Assembly: GCA_023091735.1 (NCBI GenBank)
Contig: JALKBU010000033.1
Span: 58,815-122,814, forward strand
DNA length: 64,000 nucleotides
Reading direction: 5' to 3'
From: Trichomonas tenax
Taxonomy: Eukaryota > Parabasalia > Trichomonadida > Trichomonadidae
Below the pieces are notes generated by a model. It was not told the DNA's origin and did no database searches. It was given only the letters and a program-made list of their open reading frames with translations. Position numbers and translations under genes: made by a program. This document shows positions 53,557 through 63,957 of this stretch, in pieces. Within the stretch, counting starts at the first letter, position 1. Each line of letters begins with the position of its first letter.

Positions 53557-53859
53557 TTAGTTATGAATATAATTCATGTATGTGTAAGTTAATTCTAACT
53601 TTTTACGTGCCGACAATTGATTAGACAATTTAGACATTTCAGACCTTTGAAGATTTTTGTATTGTTGGAATTGAAATTGAAGTTGATTATACTGACTTCC
53701 AGCAGACCTACTATGTTTCTCTACATCCATGATTCTCCATGTCAGATTTGTATTGATATTTCGTAAATCTAATTCTAACTGATTTAGCCTTTCAGTGATC
53801 ACTTTCTTGATTTTTCTTGAGGAAAAGTTGTTTCCCTGAAATGAACATTCTTTGATCAA
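53557..53859 (-). CDS. Possible small coiled-coil protein
   Basis: A 100-residue frame, charged and helical (KKVITERLNQLELDLRNINT, LQFQFQQYKNLQRSEMSKLS). It lies convergent to the HEAT gene and just after a long T run (53537-53551). No initiator is seen. It may be a small gene or a fragment of a larger coiled-coil protein; I cannot tell which. Confidence 0.3.
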   Translation of the reverse strand: MIKECSFQGNNFSSRKIKKVITERLNQLELDLRNINTNLTWRIMDVEKHSRSAGSQYNQLQFQFQQYKNLQRSEMSKLSNQLSARKKLELTYTYMNYIHN

Positions 53860-54419
53860 TATCTCTTGATGTCGGGAATATAATTTCTGTGTAGTGACTT
53901 TTTCATATCTCTTTGCTTACAAGAAATGTTTCTATCTATCTATCTATTGAAGTTTCTCGATTCCCTACAGATTCTGACAAAAATGAGAATATTCATAGAT
54001 ATTGCTGTTCGTAAATATGACTGAATTTCTTGATCACAAGTAAGTGGAATATCGGCAGTCTTGGTTAACATAACATTGAGAAATTCTATTTGCAATCCAG
54101 AGGTGATCATTGTTATGCATTTGAATAGATAAGTGTAAACTTTGATGACAAATAATGCTCTAAGCAAATGATTTTTTCAATAGTTGCAATGTTTGGAAGT
54201 ATTAAAACTTTCAGCAGAGGATATTTTAATACTATTTTCGATATCATTTTCAATATCAATTATTGTCAATTTCAGCAAACGAGAAAAACAGGCATATTGA
54301 AGGATGTGTACTGACTCATGGATGAACAAGTAATCGATGGAAGTGTTTAAAAATGAATCGGTTGAAATTTTTTTATCGAATTTTGGATTTTTACTGAAGT
54401 GATTTGGTCACATTTTTAA

Positions 54420-55045
54420 AGCAGTAACAGCTCGCCTTAGTAACAATGGAATTTCTCCCGTTAAAACTCGCATACTTTGGAATAAAATATTAATCAAGCA
54501 TAGAGTTCCAATGACTGGAGTATTCGCATAATCAAGTGGAGTACTTTCAATAAAACATTCAACATCATTGATTGTCTCGAAATTAAAGTCTTTATCAGTA
54601 AATCAATGTAAAAAAGAGTTATTAAAAAAATTGTCAGTTTAAAAAAAGTGTGAAAAAATTGACATAGGATTGAGTCAAAAAACTTTCATTTATTGATGAG
54701 ATTGTCTGGTTATACTCTGTTTGTGAAATAAAAACGCCACGAACTCAAAAATCTGCTCCCTGAGTTAGACTTCAGAGGTCTTTTGACAATGTTGGGCCAA
54801 ATGTGGAAAGATCTTCCTGAAAGTGAGAAACCAAGTTACAATGATGAAGCTGCAAGATTAGCAAAGAGCTTATAGATGCTATATATCCTATTGGAAAAGT
54901 ATATACATCAACACTTTGTATCGCTCCGTCGGAACTTTTTGGTGTTTGGGAAAGAACATATGGCCCTGTCTTTTATGTTCCTAACAAGTCTGATGCCAAT
55001 TCTCTTCAAGAACTCACCACATATTCATGGTTCCATATAGCTTAA
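54420..55045 (+). pseudogene. HMG-box gene relic
   Basis: Within 54725-54873 a plus-strand frame reads KRHELKNLLPELDFRGLLTM then LGQMWKDLPESEKPSYNDEA and ARLAKSL before a stop. The LGxMWKxLPESEKPxYxDEAxRL pattern is that of helices 2 and 3 of an HMG box, a DNA-bending domain. The frame before it is interrupted by a TAA. Upstream, 54420-54600 is also mostly open (TARLSNNGISPVKTRILWNK), and downstream a different frame gives SELFGVWERTYGPVFYVPNK. I read this as a dead gene with an HMG box in its middle. Confidence 0.5.
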
Positions 55046-55638
55046 TATCATAAGAAACTTGTGAAATTATGAACGCTTTATAGTTCATGAATTCATATGA
55101 ACACTATTAATATTTATTAAATAAAACTATTAGAGATTTATTATTAAGACTGACATCAAACTGTTAAAAATGTATCAACAATATAAATAGTTTTATTATA
55201 GTTTTGAGAGAAAGAATTGTCCAATTATTATTTCAAATGTTGAAAGAACTTTCTGAAATATTAATGCGTTTATACGGCAATGGAACAACAAAATAATTTA
55301 TTTCAAATAAAGGACTTAAACATATATTTGATGGCTCTAAACGTAGAAGCCAACAAAAACACAGATTAAAAATACTTCTATTGTTAAAATTTGAAATAAA
55401 TGCGAATTTGTGCCTTTAGATTCATCTATAATAGGTTCATCAATTAGTGTACGCAATCACGCTTAAATAATCACTCAACTGCAAGTTTTGATTTAATTTT
55501 CCAAATCAAATTTTGACATCAAACTAAGGTATATATTTTTACAGCATGAACATTCTGCACAACGCTGAGATATGTTATAGACTCCTGTTATAACTGCTTA
55601 AAAATTGAAAATGATGTGTTTTGTCAAATTGGTATATT
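55046..55638. other. Intergenic region
   Basis: AT-rich; no gene seen. Confidence 0.5.
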
Positions 55639-55649
55639 TGACATGTAAA
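55639..55649 (+). promoter_or_regulatory. TGACATGTAAA element
   Basis: Five bases before the first ATG of the GOST-like gene. If translation begins at the third ATG (55673), the distance is 23 bases. Confidence 0.4.
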
Positions 55650-55654
55650 TTGTT

Positions 55655-57187
55655 ATGATGTCAAAAATTCATATGATTTCTTTCCTCTTTATTCAAGCGA
55701 AATCTGATTTATTCCGCTTCACGAACAACCAGATCCCTCCGGGCTATGTCATACAGCACTGGATGGACGTTGAAGGCGGTGTTCTCGAGCAAAATTTCAC
55801 GTTTCTTCAATGCAAAGGCTCTTGTCACTTAGAACTCTTCATTTTCCCCGAAAGCATCAGATCTCAGGTATTCTCTGATAACGCCGACCACCAACCAATC
55901 TGCTGCGATGAGACAATGAAGGATTGTTTGCCTGAATATATCGCATACAACAACAAAACAGACGTAATACAGCGCACATTCCAAATTGATGGAGAACCTA
56001 TATCAGAAAGCGAGAAATCGAAGCCAAAACGCAAATATCCAATTCCAAAAGATCCAGAAAGTAAATTAAAAGCTAACCCACAGTCATTGAGAGGACAGGA
56101 GATGGTAGCGAAGAATTATCCGGGTGCTTTGTCCCTCAGCGACAAACGTGAAATTTATTCAGTTATTTTAGCAAACTGCGGTGAAAAACCATTCGTTTTG
56201 AACGGCTATATCAAGGTTCACTCCGAAAACGGATATTTGGACTTACGTCTTACAGCATACAAATATATCATGTTTTTCATCGCTTTAGTCGGCTTACTTG
56301 GAACTGCTGGATGGTTCTATTTCTTGGCAAAGAGGCGTCCGAAACTTACAACACAGCATTATCTTTTTATTGGATCTGCAATTTTCTATTCACTTCATTT
56401 CATTATCCACGTTATTTCACTCTTCGTTTGGAATCACTTTGGAAGCCCATCGATAATAGGAATCATTCTTGCTTCTATTTTCCGTGCTGCTGCATTGACA
56501 GGACTGTTATATTGCACAATAACAGGACTTCAATATCCACTTGAAATCCAATATCAACCATTTGCTGTTGTTCTCATTTTGTTGTCGTTATCATCTTTCG
56601 TTGATCTTTCCGGCATTGCACATATCAATGCACGTCAGAATGGAAGATGGTTCTTTGGATTTGGCGCTGTTCCATTCCTCGATTTCTTTGTTGTTTCGAT
56701 TTCTTCACTCATGATTGCTATCATCGCGATTAAGCAGGCTCCGGAAGAAACAAGTGAAGACGAGAAGAGAAACAACTTTATGAAGATGTTCATTGGATCG
56801 TTTGGCGCTTATGCATTGATTTCTATCGCTATTGTCATTCTCACACTTGGTTACACAACAGTTCAGAGAAGATTCATTGATACGATTGCAATTTTAGTTT
56901 CTCCATCATATCTCACAGCGCTCATAGCCATGAACGGATACTTCTGGTTCAAGTTCAATCCAAATGGATGGGTTAATGCTAATGATGGAAACTTTGATGA
57001 CACAGACAATGACTTGGGTATCTTAGATCAGGATCCAGTTGAATACGCTGGAACTGCAGAACCAAGCCTCATTCCAGATGTTCCAATCAAGAAGGCAAAC
57101 AAGAAGAAGAAATCGGATGATGACTTTGACATTGATGACAGCTTCTCAGGAAGTGGCAACATAGTTGAAATCGAAAAGATTGACTAA
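55655..57187 (+). CDS. GOST-type seven-TM protein (GPR107/TMEM87/Lung-7TM-like)
   Basis: A 510-residue protein with an N-terminal ectodomain of about 200 residues, then seven helices at about 203-224, 236-260, 268-292, 302-322, 338-360, 382-402 and 410-435, and an acidic, Lys-rich cytosolic tail of about 70 residues. This order, a beta-rich lumenal domain then seven helices, is that of the GOST family, which in other eukaryotes is found at the Golgi and endosomes and supports trafficking. The ectodomain has cysteines in two clusters (FLQCKGSC and QPICCDETMKDC). The start is ambiguous: MMSKIHMISFLFIQA offers three ATGs, and the third gives the cleanest short signal peptide (MISFLFIQA). The TGACATGTAAA element precedes the first. 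Confidence 0.7.
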   Translation: MMSKIHMISFLFIQAKSDLFRFTNNQIPPGYVIQHWMDVEGGVLEQNFTFLQCKGSCHLELFIFPESIRSQVFSDNADHQPICCDETMKDCLPEYIAYNNKTDVIQRTFQIDGEPISESEKSKPKRKYPIPKDPESKLKANPQSLRGQEMVAKNYPGALSLSDKREIYSVILANCGEKPFVLNGYIKVHSENGYLDLRLTAYKYIMFFIALVGLLGTAGWFYFLAKRRPKLTTQHYLFIGSAIFYSLHFIIHVISLFVWNHFGSPSIIGIILASIFRAAALTGLLYCTITGLQYPLEIQYQPFAVVLILLSLSSFVDLSGIAHINARQNGRWFFGFGAVPFLDFFVVSISSLMIAIIAIKQAPEETSEDEKRNNFMKMFIGSFGAYALISIAIVILTLGYTTVQRRFIDTIAILVSPSYLTALIAMNGYFWFKFNPNGWVNANDGNFDDTDNDLGILDQDPVEYAGTAEPSLIPDVPIKKANKKKKSDDDFDIDDSFSGSGNIVEIEKID

Positions 57188-57915
57188 CTTATTTTTTATT
57201 ATTTTATTATTTTTGATAAAAGGTATATTATTTATTTTACACGTTCAGAAGCTTTTTCTACAATTAATAATAATAACAATCAAAAAACAAAACAAATAAA
57301 AAAATAACGGTATCAAAAAAATGGAATTATGCTTCAATATCAAGGCAATAGAACATACATAATAGTGAAAATGATAGTAAATGATACATGCTTTCATTGT
57401 TTTGAACTTTCTTGCCATTTTCTAGCGTTAATAATGAAGTAGAATTCAATTTTTCATCTTGCTATTTCAATACATCAAAATTTTATTGAAATTTTCTTTC
57501 TCAATAGCTTTCTAATAATATAAAGCTTTCAACTGGTATTTATTTTTAACTTCAAGCAGTTTTGTCCACCTTACAATTCATAGTATCGCATGATATGATT
57601 CAAATATTTTTATCCATTCAATAATGTTTCGAAATTGAGATTTCATATCACTATGTTTTTATGTCAAAGATCATCATAATATCGCAACTTCTCAAACCAA
57701 ATTTTAGTTTGGTTTTATTTCGCTCCATTGTAGAAATGTGTGCAATGGCAAATAAACTTCTTACATTTTATAAATTTTATTTGTCAAAAAAAACAAATTT
57801 TATAAAGTTGTCTTTTCTATAAAATAATTATAAACATTAGATCGTGAAATCGAAATAATACTTGCTTCACAAAAAATGCGACTATATTATTTTTAGCAAA
57901 ATAAATTCAGCAGAA
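57188..57915. other. Intergenic region
   Basis: AT-rich, with A and T runs; no gene seen. Confidence 0.5.
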
Positions 57916-58534
57916 TGACTAAACTTACAGCTCTTGGGGGTGTTTTCTTCATTTGTTTTAATCGGTAATTTTTTACGTTACTTAATTCAACCAGAACAAC
58001 TACCAATAGTATTGTTAATTAGTTTCACACTCAGATTTTTCTGTCTTATGAGAGGAGACTATAACAGTATCCTCAAACCAATATCGTTCGAAGATGGACT
58101 CAAAATTATAGACAAAAACAAAAGCCTTCCTCCAAAGATCAATATTTTTACCAGCAGTAGAATCGTTATGCGTAACATGTAAATTTGTAATAATATTTGT
58201 CAAGTCTATTGAGAAAATTCGAAAACAAATTATAAATGCTAATGATGATCTTAAGAAGCGTGATACGCTTCATAAATTAATGATAATAAATTCTGTTGAA
58301 GGTTTTGTTTCCGAATTTACAATTTCACGCAAAAACAAAATATGTCAATTCCTTGATAATTGCTGGTTTTTCTTTTTAATATTTTCGAGTCTTTATGAAT
58401 TTTGCATTAACTCATGTGTCAGGAAATCAACAGTGATTATCACTAAATTTGTATCTACTGAGGAAGATGCATTGCGTTGTTCCATAGATCAACTCGATCT
58501 TGATAGTTCCCCAACACAGATTATTGAATTGTGA
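57916..58534 (+). pseudogene. Multi-pass membrane protein pseudogene
   Basis: Starts MTKLTALGG in one frame; at a run of five G (57936-57940) the reading frame changes, and the continuation reads VFSSFVLIGNFLRYLIQPEQ and GDYNSILKPISFEDGLKIID. After a stop near 58180 the frame resumes at 58280 with VEGFVSEFTISRKNKICQFL and a hydrophobic WFFFLIFSSLYEF. At least two frameshifts or stops. The parent was a membrane protein with helices near both ends and a soluble middle; I do not know the family. Confidence 0.6.
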
Positions 58535-58828
58535 TTCAAATTGATGAATAAACATAACATTTTAAAAATCTATTGAATAGTTTCAAATGAAGAAAAGATT
58601 ATAGGTGATATCAAATAAACGTGATTATACCTGTCAAATCCAATGCTACTTTGGGTAGTTTTTCCACATTCCTTAAATTTGTTCAACAATGTGCAAAGCA
58701 TTCAATATTTCGCCAGTTTGGCAAACATATGCTTAATAATATATTATAAAATTTTCAAGAGAATTGTTCAACTCCATTCGTGATTTCATAAAGAAAAATC
58801 GGACTCAGAAAACTTCCAAAAAATAAAA

Positions 58829-58904
58829 AGGGTCTGGAAAAATAAAACAGGGTTTAAATAAAAATTAGGGTTATAAAAAATAAAGTAGGGTTAAAAAATA
58901 TAAA
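58829..58904 (+). repeat. Four AGGGT units at about 19-base spacing before a start codon
   Basis: AGGGT begins at 58829, 58849, 58867 and 58887, separated by A-rich stretches ending in ATAAA, and the ATG of the coiled-coil gene starts 18 bases after the last one. No TCAYW initiator is seen. This may be a small tandem repeat that also serves as promoter. Confidence 0.5.
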
Positions 58905-60638
58905 ATGAACGAAAGATTTCCGCTGAACCTTCCTAGGACTTCTCAGAACGAAGAAGTTTACGCAAACTGTATAAGGAGTTATTTGGCGGAAATAAAAACC
59001 CTGAAATTTCAGCTGGATCAAGAAACATCGCGAAATGAGGAATTAAAACAGACGTTACTTGTTCAAAAGCAGACAAAGAACGACCTTTCAACAAGAATTT
59101 CATCAATAGAGTCCGCCAATCGTAATTTGATCCTCCAAATCAACGATCTTCAAAAGCAAACACTCGAATTTCAACAGACAACGAACGAACTCATGAAATG
59201 CGAAGCACTCGTGAAGAAATACAAAATGGAGAACACCGAACTCAAGAGACACCTCGATGACTTAACACAAGAGTCTAACGATTCTCTAGAATCGAATAAA
59301 AAGCTCGTACAGAAGAATCAAGAGCTTAAATCGAAGTGCGATGAGTTGAAAGAAGCATGTGATAAACTAGAATCACAAGTTACGCATCAAAACCAGAAGA
59401 TAATCGAAAGCCAACAAAATTACGACAAAGTTACAAAGAAATGCGATGATAAGAAAGAGAAAATGAGTCAACTCAAGGCTGCGATTTCAAATGCGGACGA
59501 AAGAGTCCAAGAACTCACGAATTTAAACAAGCAATTGAAATCAAGAATCGAATTTCTCGAATATGAGAAGGAAGAGGACCAAATTTCACACTCACAGGAG
59601 ATTACAAATCTTTCAAAGACTATATTCAACAAAGACAAAGAAATCAAACAAATAAAGAAGAATTTGATGAAAATCGATGAACAAAAATCTGTTATAAGAG
59701 AACTCACTGACAGACTGAAGCAGTCACAGCAGCGCTGTCAGTCTCTCACAGATGCATTAAAACACTCACAAGAACAATTATCAACAATGCAAATGTCAAC
59801 TTATCAAGAAATAGAGGAAATAAAGAAAGACATCGAACAGAGAGAGAACAAACACATGAAAACTATCGATAAACTCACTCAAAAATTAAGAGATGCAGAA
59901 GGAAGATTGAGTTTCACAGAAAATGAACTGGAAGATGCAAAACAACAATTATCAGATGCTAGATCAACGTTTACTGAAACTCTTTCACTTAGACACAACA
60001 CACATAAGCAACAATTGAAATATCTTGGTGAAAAACTTGAGAAGAGCCAAGGTTTGTGTAAAGAATTAGCAACACAACTTGGAGGCTCACCGACTAAGAC
60101 TGAGTATAATGCTATTCTCGAAAGAGCGAACGATTATCAAAACAGAATTACAGATTTAGAAGAGCAAAATGAATTGTTAACAGAGGAAAACGATAACATC
60201 AAACACAAAAATAGTGTCTTAGAATCTGAACTTCGCCAATTACGTGAAAAGACAAATGATTATTCTTCACGGGTCGAAAAAGCAGAAAGAAAGCTTGACG
60301 ACTTAAAATCAGCGAATAAGAAGTACCAGGTCAACGAAAAACGAGCTTCCGACATTTTATCACAGACATTGGGCCTAATGGAGAAAAAGCAAAAAGAATT
60401 ACAAGAAACAAAGCGTGAATTGAAGAATCTCAAAACCAGCACTGAATATAATCTTGCTTCATCGCGTTTGAGTAATGATGACATTAGAAAAGAGAATGAA
60501 GAACAAATTTGTTCTCTTAGACTTGAGAATCAAGAATTGAAAGCGCAAATTAGAGACTTCCAAGACCAGAAGTCGTTCTTAGATGAACTCAAATCAAAAC
60601 TTGGCTCTTTCTCTTCGGATATTAATCTTTCAGACTAA
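58905..60638 (+). CDS. Long coiled-coil protein
   Basis: A 577-residue protein that is coiled coil from about residue 25 to 560: heptad patterns rich in Gln, Glu, Lys and Leu (KTLKFQLDQETSRNEELKQT, LVQKNQELKSKCDELKEACD). A weak break occurs near 390-400 (LATQLGGSPTKTEYN). Only the first 20 residues (MNERFPLNLPRTSQN) are not helical. Such proteins serve as structural or tethering rods (centrosome, Golgi, cytoskeleton); sequence alone does not say which. Intact frame with an A-rich, AGGGT-repeated leader. Confidence 0.8.
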   Translation: MNERFPLNLPRTSQNEEVYANCIRSYLAEIKTLKFQLDQETSRNEELKQTLLVQKQTKNDLSTRISSIESANRNLILQINDLQKQTLEFQQTTNELMKCEALVKKYKMENTELKRHLDDLTQESNDSLESNKKLVQKNQELKSKCDELKEACDKLESQVTHQNQKIIESQQNYDKVTKKCDDKKEKMSQLKAAISNADERVQELTNLNKQLKSRIEFLEYEKEEDQISHSQEITNLSKTIFNKDKEIKQIKKNLMKIDEQKSVIRELTDRLKQSQQRCQSLTDALKHSQEQLSTMQMSTYQEIEEIKKDIEQRENKHMKTIDKLTQKLRDAEGRLSFTENELEDAKQQLSDARSTFTETLSLRHNTHKQQLKYLGEKLEKSQGLCKELATQLGGSPTKTEYNAILERANDYQNRITDLEEQNELLTEENDNIKHKNSVLESELRQLREKTNDYSSRVEKAERKLDDLKSANKKYQVNEKRASDILSQTLGLMEKKQKELQETKRELKNLKTSTEYNLASSRLSNDDIRKENEEQICSLRLENQELKAQIRDFQDQKSFLDELKSKLGSFSSDINLSD

Positions 60639-61968
60639 TTTGTACTATTTTTTATACTTTTATGCATATGATTAAACTGTTATTATTGTATATCTCTATG
60701 CTATATCATCAAAACAAGTCCAATGCAGGACCGTAAAAATGAAATCAAATTTAGTTTGCGTAAATCGAAAATCTCTTAATAGATTGATTCCATACACTGA
60801 GGGGTTTATGAAATACAATCATAAGCCCATGAAAACAATCAAAAGGGTGATTTTGGAGTGAATTTCCAAAAAAAATATGATGAAAAACAGTATAGATATA
60901 ATTTATGATTTCATAACGAAATTTAAAATTTTGAAAAACAAACAGAAAAATCAAAAAGTAAGTTTTGTATTTGAAATAATCGTCGATGTAAACTTTCACT
61001 TTTGTAACGTTTAAGTTTTGAGCCTAAAATTATCGTCGACTTAATTTCCCATTTTTAAGTGATAATTTGATTTATTGTGATATTTGGAGATAACATTACT
61101 ATACATTGAATTTTTGAATGTATTGAAAATTTTCGATTAATGCGATAATGTAGGAAATACAAAAATAGAAGGATGAAAAATTTTCTAAAGAAACTTTTGA
61201 AAAATTGATTGTTCAAGATTTTAACTGTAAAATATGTTATCATTTGTCTTAAGAATGCTGAAAAACCAGATAAAAATTGCAATCAAAAATATTAATGAAA
61301 TATGTAATGGTATCTGTATCTATATCCAGATTTAATAAAATTCAATAAAATTAATGAATGAAAAAAAAATTCACTCATTGAAGAGGAAGAGATGAACGAG
61401 TTCACGCATTGATCACTGTGATCACGAAAACTCAGAAAATATCTGATTAGCCATTACCATGTGTTTTCATTATGTCTGAATGCTTCAAATAAACTGTATG
61501 TATATATCTGTTTGTAACAGCAGAGATCTTTTCTACAATCTATGCAATCCATACGCAGTCTAAACTGAAACTTTAGTCATAAAATGCGTGATGACGGTTT
61601 ACTTTAGGGATAAACGAAGTTTGCGCTTATAAAACAGTTTGGAAACTCGATAGCTAATGATGTTATGAAGTAATAACTTAATTTGAAAGAATACATAAAT
61701 AAAATCGAGATATCACGTCAAAAAAACAATATCCCACCTTATCTATGCAAGATTCTTAACATACAGCTATTTGTCTATATATACACTAAGCGAACAAGTC
61801 TAAATGCATCAAAATAAAAAAATGTTATACGAAATTTTTGCCAATCTTCGATCAATTTGCCTGATCTTGGGTTCATTAAATAGCATTTTAAAAATGGTGT
61901 TAATTTATAGATCTGTAATTTTATAATATTATAAATTTAATATGATAAAGAGAAAATTTTTATAAAAT
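60639..61968. other. Intergenic region
   Basis: About 1.3 kb, AT-rich. Minus-strand frames at 60751 and 61055 are poor in complexity and not convincing. A short palindrome, GATCACTGTGATC, lies near 61422. Confidence 0.55.
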
Positions 61969-63783
61969 GAAAGAAAATATTTGGAAATTTATTGTTATCA
62001 AAATTATGAACTTCGTGAGAAACTCGATGACAACGACACAAAATCGCGGAAAGAAGCTGCGGAGAGAGTTGTCACTCTGATGAGAGCAAGCGAAGATTGC
62101 ATCATTTTATTCTCTTCTATGTTGAGATCCATTCAAACAGACGACATAGAACTGAAGCGCCTCGTTTAAATTTATATTTTCACAAACTCAAATGCGCAAG
62201 AAGAGCAATCTAAGTGCAGTAAGCGCGATGATAAAAGACAGAGAGCATTACAATCCTTTTATTCGTGCTCTCGCGATCCGCTTTATGTCGAAGATCAAAA
62301 TTAAAGCGTTCGCAGAGAACATTGCCACTCAAGTTAAAAAGCTTTATTAGATCTAAACGCTTATTTAAGGAAAACAGCAGCTATTGGTGTTGCTAAAATA
62401 GTCAGTATCATCTAGAACACCGCCACAGGTATCGATATATAAGTTACTGATCGATTTACTGAGAGATGAAAATCCATTGGTAATTTCAAACGCTGTAGCA
62501 GTCATCTGCGAAATAAACGCACAGAGATCGAGTCCGATATTGACATTGGACTCTTCAAATATCGTTTTCATTCTCAATGAGTGCATAAATTCCACAGGAT
62601 GGTGTCAAATTAACTTACTCGATACATTGGCGCTTTGCACTCCTGAATCTTCGCACGATGCACACAACCTTATCAAATGATTAATAACTTATATGAAATC
62701 AAATAATCCAGCTATCGTGGTTGGCGCTTTTAAGTGCATTTTTATATATCTAGAGTACGATATTCACGATGCAACTTCGATATTTAAAAAATGTTTGTCT
62801 CATTTGATCGATTTAGTCGGATCTTCGACTCCTGAGATACAATTCGTCGTTTTGAGAACACTTTCTCTGTTTGCACAGAAATGTCCAACAATTTTAGGCG
62901 GAAGTATTCGGTTCTTCTATTGCAAATACAACAATCCTTCGTATATCAAGGTTGAAAAGCTCGAAATCATTTCTACTATAGTAAATGCAAATACACTCAA
63001 GACAACACTCGATAAATTACAAGAATATTGCAATGATATCGACGTTCAATTTTCAAATCTAACATTGTTGATCCAGAAGCTTCTAAGGATCAATTGCAGT
63101 TCGTCCTCGAGGCACTCCAGAAGGACAACATACTACCGGACGTCAAAAACAAGGCAATGATATTTCGGCGTCTTTTATCGAACAAACAACAAGGTGCGAA
63201 GTTCGTTATTGATGTACCGAAGACTCAAGGCAAAGCGAGGTACAGCGAAGAAGTCCTTTCAACACTGATTTCAAATATTGGCTCAGTCTCTGATGTTTTA
63301 CATATCGTCCCGTCACATTTTATCGAATTCAGAAGTTTACATTGCAATTGAGGATCAAGTCGAGAGTCGAATTATCGGAAGTCCAGTCTAACGGATTGTT
63401 GAGCATTAAGGCTGCTATTGCTTCCAAGAAAGTTATATTGAATTTAACTAATGTTTCGGGCCAGAGATTGACTCATTTTGCAATTGCAACGAATAAGAAT
63501 CCTTATGGATTAATGATCGTGAAATTCAATGATTTTCAAGAAATGTTAAATGAAAACATGGAAATAGACATTTCAGTTCCATATATATTAGATCCAAATG
63601 CTTTCGCTAAAGGTGATTCGTGTTCGATCCAATTTGCATTAAGAACAAATCTTGGAAATGTTTTTTTTGAAATTCCATTCCTTGCGATGGAGAAATACGC
63701 TCCAAAGCATAAGGAATTCTTAGTTATTTGGGCTGATTTACCAGACGGTTGTCCATTCACATTCACTGATGCAAAAGAAGCAT

Positions 63784-63819
<36 letters not shown>

Positions 63820-63830
63820 AAAAATAAAAA
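61969..63830 (+). pseudogene. Beta-adaptin (AP-1/AP-2 beta subunit) pseudogene
   Basis: Pieces in shifting plus-strand frames follow the order of a beta-adaptin. Near the N-terminus: SRKEAAERVVTLMRASEDC and SIQTDDIELKRLV, broken near 62167; then NPFIRALAIRFMSKI, YLRKTAAIGVAKI and DENPLVISNAVAVICEINAQ. Next STGWCQINLLDTLAL, then TPEIQFVVLRTLSLFAQK and YIKVEKLEIISTIVNANTLK. About 140 residues of the trunk are then missing before MIFRRLLSNKQQGAKFV. The C-terminal appendage is present (RLTHFAIATNKNPYGLMIVK, FLVIWADLPDGCPFTFTDAK) but runs into a long A tract at 63785. Several frameshifts and a deletion mean no full protein. Functional beta-adaptins form the trunk and clathrin-binding part of adaptor complexes. 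Confidence 0.88.
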
Positions 63831-63884
63831 AATAAATAAAAAAAAAAAAAAAAGAGAAAAATAGGTGGGGGGGCAGGGGAGGGG

Positions 63885-63917
<33 letters not shown>

Positions 63918-63957
63918 GGGAGGGGTAATAAAGAAAAAAAAAAAAGGAAAAAAGCAA
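63784..63957. repeat. Long A run, A-rich tract, then long G run
   Basis: More than 30 A at 63785-63816, an A-rich tract, then a G-rich tract near 63866-63917 that includes a run of more than 20 G, then A-rich sequence. The G run can form a G-quadruplex. Either a real simple-sequence block or an artefact near a sequence end. Confidence 0.8.

Noticed and set aside
61422..61434. Palindrome GATCACTGTGATC
   Set aside because: Short and not near a gene start; may be chance.
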